The notes beneath the pieces were generated by a model. It was given only the letters and a program-made list of their open reading frames with translations, made no database searches and was not told where the DNA came from. Of a stretch of 47,151 bases of DNA, positions 20,543-28,927 are shown one piece after another (position 1 is the stretch's first letter; each line of letters opens with the position of its first letter). The DNA lies in contig NZ_VDGG01000013.1 of assembly GCF_006861775.1 (NCBI RefSeq), positions 1 through 47,151 on the forward strand, given 5' to 3'. Made by a program: the position numbers and the translations under genes. This DNA comes from Psychrobacillus soli (GTDB lineage: Bacteria > Bacillota > Bacilli > Bacillales_A > Planococcaceae).

Positions 20543-21100
20543 TTAGGCTATTTGTACATGTTGTGAAGCCATAAGTTCTTCATATAAGTGCAAATCTTCT
20601 TTATATAAATTCATATATGTTGAAAGGCTATGTGCTTTCACAATTTCAAAACTTCTCTCATCCACAATTCTGAATTTTTTATTAAGTGTTTCGGCATTTT
20701 CCCAAGCAGTTTCTTCAAAAATAATATTCATCTCATGCTCTTCCATAAGCATAGCAAGTAAATCTAAATTATTATAAAGCTCATACAAAGAATGATTATT
20801 CTTTGTGTTAAAAATCTCCAACGTCCGTGTTAATGAATCTAATAATGCGTGACGGTCCATTGCATGCCCTAATTCATGTATAGTAATTATTTTAATATAT
20901 AATTCAAGAGAAATCAGTGTTTGCATTTCATTACTTACTTCTAGTAAACGGTTCACATCAAATCCAACATAATTACCAATGAAATTATAACTCATATTTA
21001 TGCCAGAATTATCTTGTTTCAATTCAACATTCATCCCGACAGCTTGCATAGTGGAATTGATCAACTGGTGAATATACGTCTCTGTGAATTTATTTTGCAT
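20543..21100 (-). CDS. Orphan HExxH metalloprotein of unknown family
   Basis: 185 residues, no signal peptide or membrane helix. HELGH at 75-79 inside IKIITIHELGHAMDRH is a textbook zinc-metallopeptidase helix. A downstream Glu-rich stretch (MEEHEMNIIFEETAWENA, about 116-133) could supply the third zinc ligand as in gluzincins. The ATG has GAGGAG upstream and the gene has its own terminator. There is no phage repressor next to it, which argues against an ImmA-type pair. Substrate unknown. Confidence 0.75.
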   Translation of the reverse strand: MQNKFTETYIHQLINSTMQAVGMNVELKQDNSGINMSYNFIGNYVGFDVNRLLEVSNEMQTLISLELYIKIITIHELGHAMDRHALLDSLTRTLEIFNTKNNHSLYELYNNLDLLAMLMEEHEMNIIFEETAWENAETLNKKFRIVDERSFEIVKAHSLSTYMNLYKEDLHLYEELMASQHVQIA

Positions 21101-21269
21101 TATTTATTCTGCTTCTCCTCGCTCTTGGTGTTAAAAACTTTATCTAGTATATGGTAAAACCCAAAATATGATTTAGTAAAATTTCCGACAAGAGTTACTA
21201 TATAATAATATTAATTTGAATTCAAGAGAGACGTCCCGAGTATTAAAAAGCATTGTACTTACGAAGAAG

Positions 21270-21350
21270 TTACCACCTAGATTTCCGCTGTAGGGCGGAC
21301 GCTTTTTAGCGGGTGAGCAATGATCCTTCACCGCCCTTTCGCTCCAATCA
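21270..21350. repeat. Remnant of a dispersed palindromic repeat
   Basis: The stretch TTTCCGCTGTAGGGCGGACG, then a CGGGTGAGC segment and TTTCGCTCCAATC, resembles the GC-richer dispersed palindromes seen between genes in many Bacillaceae (recalled, not searched). It is richer in GC than its surroundings. The whole 21101-21726 stretch holds no convincing gene, only this element and the repeat that follows. Confidence 0.45.
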
Positions 21351-21429
21351 AAAGAAATCGCTAACTTATCAGGAACGACTCGCTAAAACCAAATATTATG
21401 CATTTTTCTACATGTGTAAACCAGAAAAT

Positions 21430-21590
21430 GGCTTAGGGCAACTAACCGGTAATGGAAAGCAATCTATTCTTTTCGAAAAGCAACCATTTCAACCCGAGAG
21501 CAACCAAATTATTGGTGAAAGCAACCAATTCCTAAAATAACAAGTTCCCTTGAACTGATACGTTAATGATTGCAACGCATTATCCGTAAA
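21430..21590 (+). repeat. 21-bp-period GCAACC repeat (copy A)
   Basis: The core word GCAA(C/T) starts at 21438, 21459, 21480, 21500 and 21521, a spacing of 21, 21, 20 and 21 bases, in units like GAGAGCAACCAAATTATTGGT. About 115 bases (21471-21585) align closely with the reverse complement of 47031-47151. A 75-codon reading frame crosses it, but the 20-base unit shifts the frame between units, so the periodicity belongs to the DNA and not to a protein. Confidence 0.8.
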
Positions 21591-21640
21591 AGGTGACCTA
21601 CATTATGTTAGGGAGAGAAATTTATAATTACTAAAGGACC

Positions 21641-21682
21641 AAAAACACTCTTTAGTCGCTACTACGACTAAAGAGTGTTTCC
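21641..21682. terminator. Terminator of gsiB
   Basis: A 16-bp perfect stem (21643-21658 with 21665-21680) has a 6-base loop and T/A runs on both sides. It serves the minus-strand gsiB gene. Confidence 0.9.
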
Positions 21683-21726
21683 TTTAAATTCTATTTAATT
21701 GTAAATCTTCATTTTATCTTGTCATT

Positions 21727-22023
21727 TTAATTGTTTTTATTGTTACGTTGTCTACTACGAGCTTCTCCGCCCTTAGATCCAATTTCTTCATAAAAGTCTC
21801 TGTCATGATTTTCAGAAGTAGCTTCTCCACCTTTACGACCGATTTCCTCGTTAAAGTCCCGGTCATGATTTTCAGAAGTAGCTTCTCCACCTTTACGTCC
21901 AATTTCCTCGTAAAACTCACGATCATGATTATTAGAGGTAGCTTCTCCGCCCTTACGTCCCGCTTCTTCGACAGTCATGTTTTCATCATTGTTTCTGTTG
22001 CGATTGTTCTGTTTGTTAGCCAT
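21727..22023 (-). CDS. gsiB: General stress protein GsiB-like (KGG repeats)
   Basis: 98 residues, highly hydrophilic. Four 20-residue repeats share the core EEIGRKGGEATSENHDRDF, nearly identical to B. subtilis GsiB units; KGG occurs four times. Such proteins resemble plant LEA/hydrophilin proteins and are thought to protect against desiccation and stress. The start has AGAGGAGG upstream. A SigB-like promoter lies 55-79 bases before the ATG. The DNA repeats of about 60 bp are part of the coding sequence. Confidence 0.92.
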   Translation of the reverse strand: MANKQNNRNRNNDENMTVEEAGRKGGEATSNNHDREFYEEIGRKGGEATSENHDRDFNEEIGRKGGEATSENHDRDFYEEIGSKGGEARSRQRNNKNN

Positions 22024-22077
22024 TAATAAATTCCTCCTCTAAATTTTTTCGAGCTTGTAATCAAGCTTACTCTTTAT

Positions 22078-22102
22078 GTTCCCACCAGAAATAGAAATAA
22101 AC
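22078..22102 (-). promoter_or_regulatory. Candidate SigB promoter of gsiB
   Basis: On the minus strand GTTTAT (-35, 22097-22102) and GGGAAC (-10, 22078-22083) are 13 bases apart, near the SigB consensus GTTTAA-N12-15-GGGWAW. B. subtilis gsiB is a classic SigB gene. Confidence 0.55.
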
Positions 22103-22124
22103 ATATTAATTTCATATGTTCAAA

Positions 22125-22598
22125 TCAATCTTTATTAGCATACATAGTTTCCGTACTATGATTATAGAGTTCAATAATATTTCCATATGGATCTTCACAA
22201 TAAACCAAGTAATAAGGCTTGCCTTCCCAAACGTTCCATATATCACTTCGTCTTTTCCCACCAAAACTCTCTATTTTTTCCGCTAATCGCTCTATATCGT
22301 CCGCAATTAAACAAATATGAAAGTAGCCTTTATAATCCTTCATATTTCTATTTTTTATACTCGGTTCTTGAAATTCAAACAACTCAATTCCAACTTGATT
22401 ACCCGCCATCATATGGGGATTTCTCATTTTTATAATGTTATCGCCAAGTAGATCATTCGTCATATTATCCTTGCTTTCATTCCTTGAGTTAAACGAATAA
22501 GGACCTGCTATTAACTTAAAATCCAATATTTCTTCGTACCATTTAATAGCTCTCTCAATATCTGGCACCGATAAACCTATATGTGTAATTGCTATCAT
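22125..22598 (-). CDS. VOC-family (glyoxalase/dioxygenase superfamily) protein
   Basis: 157 residues with two beta-alpha-beta-beta-beta modules. The first opens with ITHIGLSVPDIERAIKWYEEIL. Likely metal ligands are His6, the Glu of GIELFEF, the His of YFHICL and the Glu of NIIELYNHS. The family covers glyoxalase I, methylmalonyl-CoA epimerase and extradiol dioxygenases; the substrate cannot be told from sequence. The start has TAGGAGGG upstream. It stands alone and is not clearly part of a pathway here. Confidence 0.85.
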   Translation of the reverse strand: MIAITHIGLSVPDIERAIKWYEEILDFKLIAGPYSFNSRNESKDNMTNDLLGDNIIKMRNPHMMAGNQVGIELFEFQEPSIKNRNMKDYKGYFHICLIADDIERLAEKIESFGGKRRSDIWNVWEGKPYYLVYCEDPYGNIIELYNHSTETMYANKD

Positions 22599-22693
22599 TT
22601 GTATCCCTCCTACATAACTGTTCCCTTTCTTAATGGAATGATAAACAATTACATTGGGCAGATACTCAAACTACAAAACTTCCCTATAAACAA

Positions 22694-22740
22694 AAAACGC
22701 TTCAAATCCTTACTAAATAAGGATTTGAAGCGTTTTATTG
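22694..22740. terminator. Orphan 19-bp perfect terminator hairpin
   Basis: Arms 22694-22712 and 22718-22736 match without mismatch around the loop CTAAA, with T-runs on both strands. It lies upstream of the VOC gene and no gene ends next to it on either strand. It may mark a lost gene. The stretch 22741-23139 holds no gene. Confidence 0.75.
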
Positions 22741-22920
22741 TCGGTTTTAAGTAAGTTTTTAGTACGTTTAAACCCTTCTATATCAACTCTCTTCTAGAAT
22801 TATCTAGTAGTGGTGTCCCCTGGAACTCAATGTATTTTACGTTAGTAGTCTATGGATATTAATAATAGAAAATATCCACTCGTAACTGTAGTGTAGTAAC
22901 TTTAATATAAAAAAGACTAA

Positions 22921-22972
22921 AAGAGGACTGCCTTAAAAATCATTTTTATGATTCTTGAGACAGTCCTTAAGC
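22921..22972 (-). terminator. Hairpin after the amine operon, possible terminator
   Basis: AGGACTG (22924-22930) pairs with CAGTCCT (22961-22967) with an inner AATCAT/ATGATT stem; CTCTTTTAG follows on the minus strand. It is the only candidate terminator for the operon ending at 23140. Its outer arm, GGACTGTCTCAAGAATCA on the minus strand, also resembles insertion-sequence ends of the IS1182 type. Confidence 0.45.
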
Positions 22973-23139
22973 AATAATATATAAACGCTTCCATCTGTGT
23001 AGATTTCAATTGACAGAAATCTCGCGAAAATCCCCTGACCAAGCATATAGACTAAACGCGAAGTAGTAGCGTATAGAAAAGTTAATTCAAAATGGCTTCA
23101 GAGTAGATCTATCCCTTGACTCAATAATAAGCTCTTATT

Positions 23140-24630
23140 TTAGCTAGGGAACCAGCCTACCGGTTCTACGTTTAGTCGCGTATTAATTTGCTTAATTTCT
23201 TGGAAATCCTCTATTCCATACTTTCCTAGACTTCGACCAATTCCACTTTGTTTGTACCCACCCCACGGAGCCTCTACATAAGTTGGGTGATAATCATTAA
23301 TCCAGGTAATGCCGGCACGAATTTTCTTGATAACGCGAAGAGCTTTTGCCCCATCATTTGAGAAAACACCGCCAGCAAGACCAAAGTCCGAATCATTCGC
23401 CAATCGAATTGCTTCTTCTTCTGTACTAAATTTTTGAATTGTGACAACTGGACCAAAAATCTCTTCTCGAACAATACTCATATCATTTGTAACATCTGTA
23501 AAAACGGTAGGTTTAATAAAAAAGCCTTTATCTAAACCATTTTCAGTTAAACGGTAGCCGCCTGCTGCTAATGTTGCACCTTCTTCTTTACCTATTTCAA
23601 TGTATTTTAATATACTATTCAACTGTGCTTCACTAACAATTGCACCTACATCATTACCTTCTTCCAAACCGGGACCTACTTTAATTTTATTTGCACGTTC
23701 TACGTACCGCTTAACATACTCATCATAAATACTTTCTTCTACTAAAATACGACTTCCAGAGGAACAAACTTGACCCGCTCCGTAGAAAATACCAAATAAT
23801 CCATAATCAACTGCTATTTCAAAGTCTGCATCTGCAAAAATAATATTAGGAGATTTACCACCTAGTTCAAGCGATATTTTCTTTAAATTCCCAGCTGCTG
23901 CACGCATTATTTCACGCCCCACCTCTGTACTTCCAGTGAATGAAACGACATCTACATCTTTACTTTCTGCTATTGTTTGACCAACAATCGAACCACGACC
24001 TAGCACCATATTCGCAACACCTTTAGGAACCCCTACTTCTTCCATAATTTCGAATAACTTCATCGCAGTTACAGGTGTTACTTCCGCTGGTTTATAGACA
24101 ATCGTATTTCCAGCTGCAAGTGCTGGTGCAATTTTCCAAACACTCATTAAAAGTGGGAAATTCCATGGAACAATCAAGCCTGCCACGCCTACTGGTTCTT
24201 TTACAACAATTGCTTGCACGTTATCGGGTACCTGATATGTTTCACCATCTGGATGTAAAATTATCCCCGCATAGTAACGAAAGCATGTCGCTGCATCAGC
24301 AATATCAAATACTGCTTCTGCCTTACGCTTTCCGTTATCCATTGTCTCTAAAATCGTTAGTTCTTCTGCACGCTCTTCGATTTTATCGGCAATCGCGTTT
24401 AATATAGCTGCACGTTCATGCGTCGTTTTACCAGACCAAATCCCACTCTCAAATGCTTCACGCGCAACACTAATTGCCTCTTCTGTTTCTTCTTTACTAG
24501 AGCGCGGTGCATGCGCAATCACTTCCTGGTTCGCTGGATTAATGACAACACTTATATCTCCCGAAGCTGCTGATCTCCACTCACCATTAATATAATTTTT
24601 TAGTTCTAATACGTTTGTTAATACTGTCAT
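23140..24630 (-). CDS. Betaine-aldehyde-dehydrogenase-like NAD(P)+ aldehyde dehydrogenase
   Basis: 496 residues. The catalytic cysteine is C289 (GQVCSSGS), the general base E255 (LELGGKS), and PWNFPL marks the cofactor pocket. The sequence is close to B. subtilis GbsA, including its ending in W-F-x-S, so the substrate may be an amino- or betaine-type aldehyde. It is the last gene of the sigma-54 operon, 26 bases after the reductase, with GGGGGA before its ATG. In an N-demethylase operon it might oxidise an aldehyde product; that is inferred. Confidence 0.9.
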   Translation of the reverse strand: MTVLTNVLELKNYINGEWRSAASGDISVVINPANQEVIAHAPRSSKEETEEAISVAREAFESGIWSGKTTHERAAILNAIADKIEERAEELTILETMDNGKRKAEAVFDIADAATCFRYYAGIILHPDGETYQVPDNVQAIVVKEPVGVAGLIVPWNFPLLMSVWKIAPALAAGNTIVYKPAEVTPVTAMKLFEIMEEVGVPKGVANMVLGRGSIVGQTIAESKDVDVVSFTGSTEVGREIMRAAAGNLKKISLELGGKSPNIIFADADFEIAVDYGLFGIFYGAGQVCSSGSRILVEESIYDEYVKRYVERANKIKVGPGLEEGNDVGAIVSEAQLNSILKYIEIGKEEGATLAAGGYRLTENGLDKGFFIKPTVFTDVTNDMSIVREEIFGPVVTIQKFSTEEEAIRLANDSDFGLAGGVFSNDGAKALRVIKKIRAGITWINDYHPTYVEAPWGGYKQSGIGRSLGKYGIEDFQEIKQINTRLNVEPVGWFPS

Positions 24631-24656
24631 TTCTATTCCCCCTAAATAATTTGATA

Positions 24657-25622
24657 TTAAATTTTAATAGCAATTTTTTCAGATTTAGCTCTTGAACAAC
24701 AAGTTAAAATAGAATTACGTTTTTTACGATCTTCCGCTGTTAAAAATACATCGCGATGATGAATTTCACCTTCAGCCACATCTAATTCACAACTGCCACA
24801 TCCCCCTATTTTGCAAGCATGTGGTGCATCAATACCAGCGTTTAATAATGCTTCTAATAGTGATTCATTCTCACTTACACGAATCGTTTTGTTACTATCT
24901 ACAAGCTCTACAGTGAACGCATTTTTTGGTTGATCATCTTTACCAGCAGAAAACAATTCAAAATGAATTGCTTTTGAAGGATACCCATATGATACTGCCG
25001 CATTCCGGTAGTCTTGAACCATTTTTATCGGACCACAGAAATATACATGTGTACCAATACGATGAGTCACCATAGAAGTCGGAAACATCTTTTTTGGATC
25101 ATCTCCACGAGAAAAGTAGAAGTGACATCGATCGCCATACTCATCTTTTAGCTGTTCATAAAACGCACATTGCTCAGCAGTTCTAGCAGCATAGTGAAGT
25201 TCAAACGTTTGCCACTCTTGTAAATCTTTCATCATTGTTAGAAATGGTGTTATACCTATACCTGCTGCATAAAAAACATGATGCTTTGCTTGGTAGCTTA
25301 ATGGGAAATGGTTCTTTGGAAAACTGATATCAAGTGTAGTACCAACAGTAATTTCCTTGTGCCAGTAAATAGAACCTCCTGTGGAGTAGTCATCTTGTCT
25401 AATTGCAATTTCATAGAAATTCCGTTCTGTCGGTAAGCTCACAAGAGAATATGTTCTCTCTAAAATATCGTCATCTTTATGGAGAAAAGTTTTTATATGA
25501 GCTCCACCCGTGAAAGCTGGCAATGGTAGTTTGTCTATTGGACTAAATCGAAATCGTTTTACAAATTCTGTTTCTTGTATAATTTCATCAACTTTGACTG
25601 GAATATTCCCAACAACTCTCAT
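24657..25622 (-). CDS. Flavin/2Fe-2S reductase of the N-demethylase system (VanB/DmmB-like)
   Basis: 321 residues. It is laid out as a ferredoxin-NADP reductase FAD domain (RTYSL, 56-60), a pyridine-nucleotide domain (AAGIGITPFL, 119-128; FCGPIKMV) and a plant-type 2Fe-2S domain at the C-terminus with C270, C275, C278 and C308/309. It would pass electrons from NAD(P)H to the haem subunit. I start at MRVVGNIPVK (25622), behind GGGAG; a 37-codon extension overlaps the upstream gene. It starts five bases after the DmmA-like stop. Confidence 0.9.
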   Translation of the reverse strand: MRVVGNIPVKVDEIIQETEFVKRFRFSPIDKLPLPAFTGGAHIKTFLHKDDDILERTYSLVSLPTERNFYEIAIRQDDYSTGGSIYWHKEITVGTTLDISFPKNHFPLSYQAKHHVFYAAGIGITPFLTMMKDLQEWQTFELHYAARTAEQCAFYEQLKDEYGDRCHFYFSRGDDPKKMFPTSMVTHRIGTHVYFCGPIKMVQDYRNAAVSYGYPSKAIHFELFSAGKDDQPKNAFTVELVDSNKTIRVSENESLLEALLNAGIDAPHACKIGGCGSCELDVAEGEIHHRDVFLTAEDRKKRNSILTCCSRAKSEKIAIKI

Positions 25623-25627
25623 CTTAA

Positions 25628-26143
25628 TCAACTCCCTACTTTTTGCCGTTGCACGACTGGTATAAATGGATAGCCAATATAACCTTTTCTGACTACTGAA
25701 AAGAATGATCCTACTTCTAAATGAGTACCACAACTACACTTTACAGTTTGCTCATCCAATGAAATTTCAGATGCATTAAAGCACTTCATACAGTAGACAT
25801 AGCGCTTTTTCTCATCCGTTATGAACGTTTGGATTTCTTCTTCTGAGGCACCTTCTTCAACTGACATTGAAAAAATCTTGCATGCAGTATCCCATTTGGC
25901 AGCGATATATATTTGCGTACCTATTTTTTGAGAGCTAATAAATTCACGAATTGTTTCATCCTGCAGCCACTCTGTAACTAATAGTGAACTAGTTGGTAGA
26001 TTATTGACTTCTTTAAGAAATGCTTCCGCTTGTAGTTTTCCACTTTCATCGAACATTACAGCAATTTTCGAACGCTCTTGAAGTAGTGAAAACTCCTTGA
26101 CCAATGACGTGGATTGGTCAAATAATACGGGGCGGTTATACAT
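25628..26143 (-). CDS. DmmA-like subunit of a haem-dependent amine monooxygenase
   Basis: 171 residues from ATG 26143 (AAAGGAG upstream; a TTG one codon earlier is less well placed). The N-terminal 110 residues are alpha/beta. The C-terminus has a zinc-ribbon-like pattern, C118xxC121 and C136xC138, then HLEVGSFFSVVRKGYIGYP. This resembles the C-terminal signature of DmmA, a subunit of bacterial dimethylamine monooxygenase. The place between the DUF3445 gene and the reductase agrees with such operons. Its exact task is not settled. Confidence 0.78.
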   Translation of the reverse strand: MYNRPVLFDQSTSLVKEFSLLQERSKIAVMFDESGKLQAEAFLKEVNNLPTSSLLVTEWLQDETIREFISSQKIGTQIYIAAKWDTACKIFSMSVEEGASEEEIQTFITDEKKRYVYCMKCFNASEISLDEQTVKCSCGTHLEVGSFFSVVRKGYIGYPFIPVVQRQKVGS

Positions 26144-26157
26144 CAAAATTCTCTCCT

Positions 26158-27147
26158 TTACGCTTTATTTTCTACTGCCTTTAATTTTTCTTTTTCTCGA
26201 CGTAAATATTCCACAGATTGCGGTAAGTAAGGGGCAATTCCTTTATACTCAGCCATTTCTTTTGGGATATCCTGAAGTACGCTATACGTTAAGTCGAACC
26301 ATTCTTGTCGTAATTTCAAATCTTCTAATGGTAAAAATTGTGTATTTAAAACAAATAAGATGGCATTACTTCTAGGCATACGATAGAACTTTTGCTCCTC
26401 TACTCGAAGACGAACAAGCTCACCCGCATTTTCTGGAGTGATTAAATCTCTTTCCGGTCCCCATACATCCATCGTTTCGTAGTTAACATCCCAACGATTC
26501 GCCATTAAGTTCCAATTTATTCGTGTCCATGGTTCACCTGGCTCAACGGAGAGCAGAAATCTACGAATGCGATCCGCAAGTTGATCTCCTTTTCGTGAAA
26601 CAAATGGAACAGGCCCATGAATCTCATTAAAAGACATCCCTTTATTCCAATGTGCTGAAAATAATGCTGCATAAGACACTTGTCCAACTTCTAAGTAAAA
26701 GTTGTCATCACGATGAACCATCAGAACAAAATCATTATGAAAATGACGCCCAATATAATCAAAAGGCTCTAATTCTAATGTGGATGAATCACCAAATATA
26801 AAAGAATCCACTTCACCTAAAATATTGTTTTTAAAGGTCCAATTTTGACCATCCTTAATAACTTCAAAATGTTGAGGATAACGACTAACCGCCATATCAA
26901 CAAGCATTTCAAGCACTTCCCATTGCATCTCATGGGTATGGGGGTAGGACTGGTAACGCACTTCTGGTTGTTCTTCTAATAGACGCCTCTTCGTACGTAC
27001 TTGCAGTTCATATTCCGGTGTAATTTCTACACAGTTAATATTTTGTAATTTGCGTAAATCATTTGAATAACGATAATTACCTGTAGTGAAGGGAAACGGA
27101 AATGTCTCTAAATCAGTTGTTTTAAAATCTAGTTTCTGTGTAAACAT
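26158..27147 (-). CDS. Haem-dependent oxidative N-demethylase subunit (DUF3445)
   Basis: 329 residues. The DUF3445 signatures are clear: RHFHNDFVLMVHRDD (134-148), then LFSAHWNKGMSFNEIHGPVP with IHGPVP at 176-181. In this family a PAS-like fold binds haem and removes methyl groups from small amines such as dimethylamine, giving formaldehyde and the demethylated amine. Start behind AAGGAG. 21 bases after the permease gene and 14 before the DmmA-like gene. The substrate here is unknown; a gene for glutamine-synthetase-like N-methylglutamate formation is not nearby. Confidence 0.85.
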   Translation of the reverse strand: MFTQKLDFKTTDLETFPFPFTTGNYRYSNDLRKLQNINCVEITPEYELQVRTKRRLLEEQPEVRYQSYPHTHEMQWEVLEMLVDMAVSRYPQHFEVIKDGQNWTFKNNILGEVDSFIFGDSSTLELEPFDYIGRHFHNDFVLMVHRDDNFYLEVGQVSYAALFSAHWNKGMSFNEIHGPVPFVSRKGDQLADRIRRFLLSVEPGEPWTRINWNLMANRWDVNYETMDVWGPERDLITPENAGELVRLRVEEQKFYRMPRSNAILFVLNTQFLPLEDLKLRQEWFDLTYSVLQDIPKEMAEYKGIAPYLPQSVEYLRREKEKLKAVENKA

Positions 27148-27168
27148 ATTAATTTGCTCCTTTCGGGA

Positions 27169-28599
27169 TTAAAGTGCTTTATTTTTAAGATCTTCAGATG
27201 ATAATGCAATTGGTTCACTAATCTGATCAACTTCATATTTAAATACATATTTGGCTGAAATATAGTAGGAAATCAATGCTGCAAAATAAGTTGGAATACC
27301 TGCTGACATATATAAAAACAGCCCACTCGACTCAAACGTAAGCGGGTTGTACAACCCCCAGTAAACAATTACTCCTACAATAATTGCGACAATGGCAGAA
27401 GGATTTATTCCTTTCCAGTACGTATAAGATCCTTGTGTATCATAAAGCTGCCTAAGAGAAATGTTTTGCTTCTTAACGAAGAAATAATCCGCAATAATAA
27501 TCCCGCCAAGACTCGCCATCGTGAAGGAAATAATGGACATGAATGATCCAAAGGCATTATAGAATGTGGAACTTAGTAATAGGAATACAGTTGGAATAGT
27601 TGTTGACATTGAAAAAAGCCATGTTTTTTTAGAAAACAAAGTTTTAAAGCTCACCGCTTGAGAATACATAAGAAAAATAGTTGCCCCTACATTAGCGACT
27701 GTTAATAAAATCAAACCAATTAAACCGCCGTATGTACCTGCAATAGCCATCATCCAACTTGCTGGATCTAAGGAACCTACAACTAACGCAGCAAAGGCAC
27801 CTACAACTGCTGCTAAACAAACAATGACACCATAACTATAAAAGCTAGCTTTAAATGCACTACTTTCTTTCTTAGCTAGCCTACTATATTGCCCTAAATA
27901 AGGTAGCCATGAAAATCCTAAACCAATATTAATCTCAAGGGCAGTTACAAACGAGCGTGAACTTGTCTCAAATGGTTCTGCAGGAAGAAGAGTATTTAAA
28001 GCAGGAATATGTTTACCAAACAAAATAATCCCTAATAGCCCAACTAAAAAGAGAATAAAAGCCGGTACCGCAAAAAGATTAAATTTTCGAATTGCAGCTG
28101 GTCCGCGAGCTGTTATTACAAACGCAATTCCAAAGAGTAAAATAGCAAAAAACGGTGCACCTGTAGTCTGATTACTAAAGAAAGACGGTGTATTAAGCCA
28201 CGCTGCAATTTCCACCACTGCTTGACCTGCCATAAACAAAGCAATCGACATATAACCAAGTGTTAAAATTAAAAAAATAAAGAAAAAAGCATTAGCACCT
28301 TTATAGCCAAGTGAACTACGGAACCCAACAAATGTATCAATACCATACCTTGCAAAGTAAAGAACGATGGGCGCAATTAAAAACATTGGAAATGCATTAC
28401 CAAAAAATATAGCTGCAAGGGATTCTTGTGGCCCTAGCATAGTACCCGTATAGGCACCTGTTAAAAGACCGAATGCAGATAACCCAATCACAACTTGTAC
28501 AAGCATCAAATCCCAAAAACTGAAAATACGTTCTTTTTTATCAGTTGGTAAAAATCCAAATGCAATATCTTGTGTAACAGAAGAACTCTGTTTTGACAT
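27169..28599 (-). CDS. NCS1-type (cytosine/purine/allantoin-like) permease
   Basis: 476 residues with about twelve hydrophobic helices. The NCS1 features are FWDLMLVQVVIGLSAFGLLTGA near the start, RYGIDTFVGFRSSLGYKG in the loop after helix 3 and SMISFTMASLGGIIIADYF-like residues late. I start at MSKQSSSVT (28599) behind AGAGGAGG. Known substrates are purines, hydantoins, thiamine precursors and other small nitrogen compounds. In this operon it probably imports the amine or its precursor (inference). Confidence 0.88.
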   Translation of the reverse strand: MSKQSSSVTQDIAFGFLPTDKKERIFSFWDLMLVQVVIGLSAFGLLTGAYTGTMLGPQESLAAIFFGNAFPMFLIAPIVLYFARYGIDTFVGFRSSLGYKGANAFFFIFLILTLGYMSIALFMAGQAVVEIAAWLNTPSFFSNQTTGAPFFAILLFGIAFVITARGPAAIRKFNLFAVPAFILFLVGLLGIILFGKHIPALNTLLPAEPFETSSRSFVTALEINIGLGFSWLPYLGQYSRLAKKESSAFKASFYSYGVIVCLAAVVGAFAALVVGSLDPASWMMAIAGTYGGLIGLILLTVANVGATIFLMYSQAVSFKTLFSKKTWLFSMSTTIPTVFLLLSSTFYNAFGSFMSIISFTMASLGGIIIADYFFVKKQNISLRQLYDTQGSYTYWKGINPSAIVAIIVGVIVYWGLYNPLTFESSGLFLYMSAGIPTYFAALISYYISAKYVFKYEVDQISEPIALSSEDLKNKAL

Positions 28600-28668
28600 A
28601 AAATCCTCCTCTAATATCATTCTTATCGCCAGTGTTGGAAAAATACTTTCCGCATGGTATTCTAAAAG

Positions 28669-28872
28669 TTATAGAATCGTTAGGATTAGTAATGTTGTGA
28701 TCAAGCCCATTATTAAAGTTACTCCACTAAGGTCTCTCAAATTAATATGTGCTGTTTTATCCTCTTGGTTCCTTTCGAAATATTGAATTCGTTCTTCTAA
28801 ATCTTCGTACATGCCACGAATAAATGGATCCTTAGATTGTAGATTCTTATCGATTTTAGTAACCGCTTTCAT
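28669..28872 (-). CDS. Small tail-anchored-like membrane protein
   Basis: 67 residues. Residues 1-45 are charged and probably helical (DPFIRGMYEDLEERIQYFERNQ), and residues 47-67 form one hydrophobic helix at the C-terminus (GVTLIMGLITTLLILTIL). The start has AAAGGGGGG upstream. First gene after the sigma-54 promoter and 69 bases before the permease, so perhaps a small partner of it. I know no family and infer no function. Confidence 0.7.
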   Translation of the reverse strand: MKAVTKIDKNLQSKDPFIRGMYEDLEERIQYFERNQEDKTAHINLRDLSGVTLIMGLITTLLILTIL

Positions 28873-28927
28873 TTTCTCCCCCCTTTATTAAAATATTAAT
28901 AAAATTTTCTGTCTTATACTAATCTAT

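Noticed and set aside
20543-21100. ImmA-type phage immunity protease
   Set aside because: No Cro/CI-type repressor gene or phage genes are beside it, and the sequence around HELGH differs from ImmA as I know it.
21313-21540. 75-codon plus-strand reading frame
   Set aside because: It is built on two non-coding repeats: the GC-rich palindrome remnant and the 21-bp periodic array. Its ATG has no proper ribosome site and the repeat phase shifts frame.
21760-21980. Tandem repeats of about 60 bp that could be mistaken for a CRISPR or minisatellite
   Set aside because: They are the coding repeats of gsiB (20-residue KGG units); there are no spacers of constant length and no cas genes.
22800-22835. 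Minus-strand GAGTTCCAGGGGACACCAC, similar to a tRNA or tmRNA 3' end (possible attachment site)
   Set aside because: No T-arm, anticodon arm or matching 5' acceptor half lies upstream, and no second copy is in the window; chance resemblance is likely.
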